DNA from: Prevotella sp. | GTDB taxonomy: Bacteria > Bacteroidota > Bacteroidia > Bacteroidales > Bacteroidaceae | Length of the DNA: 7,778 nucleotides | Direction: 5' to 3' | NCBI GenBank assembly: GCA_003483565.1 | Contig: DMYZ01000241.1 | Location: forward strand, 1 to 7,778 | Shown here: in pieces, positions 6,016-7,778 of the stretch | Position numbering within the stretch: position 1 is the stretch's first letter | Layout of the letters: the number at the start of each line of letters is the position of its first letter | Translations under genes and position numbers: made by a program | Notes under the pieces: model-generated | What the model saw: only the letters and a program-made list of their open reading frames with translations | What the model was told of the DNA's origin: nothing | Database searches by the model: none

Positions 6016-7778
6016 ATGGCAACAAAGAAGTCTACAGTTAAAAGTAAGGAGACGGCAAATAGCAAGTCTATTGGTCTTGTTGAGAACGATACTTACTTGG
6101 CACCTTACGAAGATGCTATCCGTGGAAGACATAATCATGTTGAATGGAAAATCGCACAACTTACGCAAAACGGGAAAAAGAAGTTGAGCGACTTTGCAAG
6201 TGGCTATGATTATTATGGTCTTCATAAGACTTCCACAGGGTGGGTGTTTCGTGAATGGTTGCCAAATGCTACTGCCGTCTTTCTTGTCGGTGATTTCAAT
6301 CAATGGAAAGAACAACCTGAATATCAATGTCACCCTATAGAACATTCTGAGAATTGGGAAGTGACTCTTTCAGAAAAAGCCATAAAACATGGCGATCTTT
6401 TCAAAATGCATGTCTACTGGAATGGTGGATATGGTGAACGCATTCCTGCATGGGCTACTCGTGTTGTACAAGACAGAAATACAAATATCTTTTCTGCTCA
6501 AGTGTGGAATCCAGAGCCTTATAAATGGCGTTCTAGCGATTTTCGTCCTAAGAGAAATCCTCTTCTGATTTATGAATGCCATATCGGGATGTCGCAAGAT
6601 GCAGAGAAAGTCGGTACTTATACAGAATTCAAGAATAATGTACTGCCTCGGATCATCAGAGACGGCTACAACTGCATTCAGATCATGGCCATACAAGAAC
6701 ATCCCTATTACGGAAGTTTCGGCTATCATGTAAGTAGTTTCTTCGCTCCTTCAAGTCGTTTTGGTACACCTGAAGAACTCAAAGATCTCATTGATACAGC
6801 CCATGAACATGGTATCACAGTTATTATGGACATCGTACATTCGCATGCTGTAAAGAATGAGAAAGAAGGACTAGGAAATCTCGCCGGCGATCCTAATCAG
6901 TATTTCTATCCGGGAGAAAGACATGTACATCCCGCATGGGACAGCCTTTGCTTCGACTATGGTAAGGATAACGTCATACATTTTCTGTTGAGCAACTGTA
7001 AATATTGGCTTCAGGAGTTTCATTTTGACGGCTTCCGTTTCGATGGTGTCACCTCTATGTTGTACTACAGTCATGGGTTAGGAGAGGCCTTTACCAACTA
7101 TGGGGACTACTTCAACGGACATGAAGATGATAACGCCATCTGTTATCTCACTATGGCCAATCTGCTTATTCATGAAGTTAATCCTTATGCAATGACGATT
7201 GCAGAAGAAGTAAGCGGCATGCCAGGGCTGGCTGTTGCATATAAAGAAGGAGGCTATGGATTTGATTATCGTATGGCAATGAATATTCCGGACTTCTGGA
7301 TCAAGACTATTAAAGGGAAAAGAGACGAAGACTGGAAGCCCAGTACCATCTTTTATGAACTGAAAAACCGTCGTTCGGATGAACAGACCATTTCTTACTG
7401 TGAGAGCCATGATCAGGCTTTAGTAGGGGATAAGACAATTATATTCCGCCTTATAGATGCAGACATGTATTGGCACTTTAAAAAGGGAGATGAGAATGAT
7501 CTCGTTCATAGAGGTATTGCCTTACATAAAATGATCCGTCTGGCCACTCTCGCTGAAATTAACGGAGGATACCTTAATTTTATGGGAAACGAATTTGGAC
7601 ACCCTGAGTGGATCGACTTTCCTCGTGAAGGAAATGGATGGAGCTATAAATATGCCCGCCGGCAGTGGAATCTTGTCGACAACAAAGACTTGGACTACCA
7701 TTACTTAGGTGATTTTGATAAAGCGATGCTTAGGGTTGTGGAAAATGAAAAAGAGTTTAATGAGACTTCCGTCAGAGA
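6016..7778 (+). CDS. glgB: 1,4-alpha-glucan (glycogen) branching enzyme, 3'-truncated by the window edge
   Basis: The frame is open from ATG 6016 to the window end: 587 complete codons of a protein usually near 670-700 residues. The enzyme cuts alpha-1,4 glucan chains and rejoins them through alpha-1,6 bonds during glycogen synthesis in the cytosol. After a Lys/Ser/Thr-rich tail (1-19), LVENDTYLAPYEDAIRGR begins the conserved part. The CBM48 domain lies about 70-155 (GWVFREWLPNATAVFLVGDF), and the GH13 barrel starts near 190 (YECHIGMS). Region I is DIVHSH (272-277). The nucleophile is D343 in FDGFRFDGVTSM, the acid/base is E397 in TIAEEVSGMP, and D466 in ESHDQAL is the third catalytic acid. 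MGNEFGHPEWIDFP follows. The C-terminal beta domain is mostly cut off. The sequence resembles eukaryotic GBE1 (GH13_8 type) far more than E. coli GlgB, as seen in other Bacteroidota. No clear own promoter was seen, so it may share a transcript with the YhcH-family gene. Confidence 0.96.
   Translation, partial: MATKKSTVKSKETANSKSIGLVENDTYLAPYEDAIRGRHNHVEWKIAQLTQNGKKKLSDFASGYDYYGLHKTSTGWVFREWLPNATAVFLVGDFNQWKEQPEYQCHPIEHSENWEVTLSEKAIKHGDLFKMHVYWNGGYGERIPAWATRVVQDRNTNIFSAQVWNPEPYKWRSSDFRPKRNPLLIYECHIGMSQDAEKVGTYTEFKNNVLPRIIRDGYNCIQIMAIQEHPYYGSFGYHVSSFFAPSSRFGTPEELKDLIDTAHEHGITVIMDIVHSHAVKNEKEGLGNLAGDPNQYFYPGERHVHPAWDSLCFDYGKDNVIHFLLSNCKYWLQEFHFDGFRFDGVTSMLYYSHGLGEAFTNYGDYFNGHEDDNAICYLTMANLLIHEVNPYAMTIAEEVSGMPGLAVAYKEGGYGFDYRMAMNIPDFWIKTIKGKRDEDWKPSTIFYELKNRRSDEQTISYCESHDQALVGDKTIIFRLIDADMYWHFKKGDENDLVHRGIALHKMIRLATLAEINGGYLNFMGNEFGHPEWIDFPREGNGWSYKYARRQWNLVDNKDLDYHYLGDFDKAMLRVVENEKEFNETSVR

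Noticed and set aside
6370..7410. Several minus-strand open frames (6370-6729, 6871-7074, 7078-7410) and the one at 5938-6345
   Set aside because: All are antisense to the clearly identified branching-enzyme gene, whose catalytic motifs run unbroken through the region.

Overview
The window looks like ordinary chromosome from an AT-rich, LPS-bearing Bacteroidota, most likely Prevotella or a close relative. Three things point there. Promoter-like sites follow the Bacteroidota pattern TTTG-N19-21-TAnnTTTG. Shine-Dalgarno sequences are lacking. The protein set also fits: a TolC-type protein with a WWGGSH motif, an exported MORN protein cut at an SAQ site, and a eukaryote-like glycogen branching enzyme. 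The genus is an inference; there is no rRNA or other marker gene here.

Layout. Positions 1-1245 (+) hold the 3' part of an outer-membrane efflux (TolC-like) gene whose start lies outside the window. It converges, with an 18-nt gap, on an uncharacterised 207-residue gene at 1264-1887 (-). After a 171-nt AT-rich gap come tilS (2059-3435, -) and kdsB (3458-4201, -), a tight pair read kdsB then tilS from a promoter-like site at 4233-4265. Divergent from kdsB, and served by a near-perfect Bacteroidota promoter at 4280-4310, is a gene for a secreted protein made almost wholly of 14 MORN repeats (4334-5455, +). It is followed by a YhcH/YjgK/YiaL-family gene (5511-5954, +), a hairpin (5964-5993), and glgB, a GH13 branching enzyme (6016 to the window end, +, incomplete at its 3' end).

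Functions. kdsB activates Kdo for lipid A/LPS assembly and tilS makes the lysidine needed to read AUA codons; both are housekeeping genes. The TolC-like protein would be the outer-membrane duct of an efflux or export system encoded upstream. glgB makes the alpha-1,6 branches of glycogen. The YhcH-like protein is probably a small metal-binding sugar enzyme, and the MORN protein has no assigned role.

There is no tRNA, rRNA, CRISPR array, insertion sequence or phage gene, and no gene-free stretch above 300 bases (largest gaps 171 and 132 nt). I found no convincing new multi-gene system. The points most worth a second look are the MORN protein with its internal repeat exchange, the eukaryote-type branching enzyme, the YhcH-like gene outside a sialic-acid context, and the orphan gene at 1264-1887.
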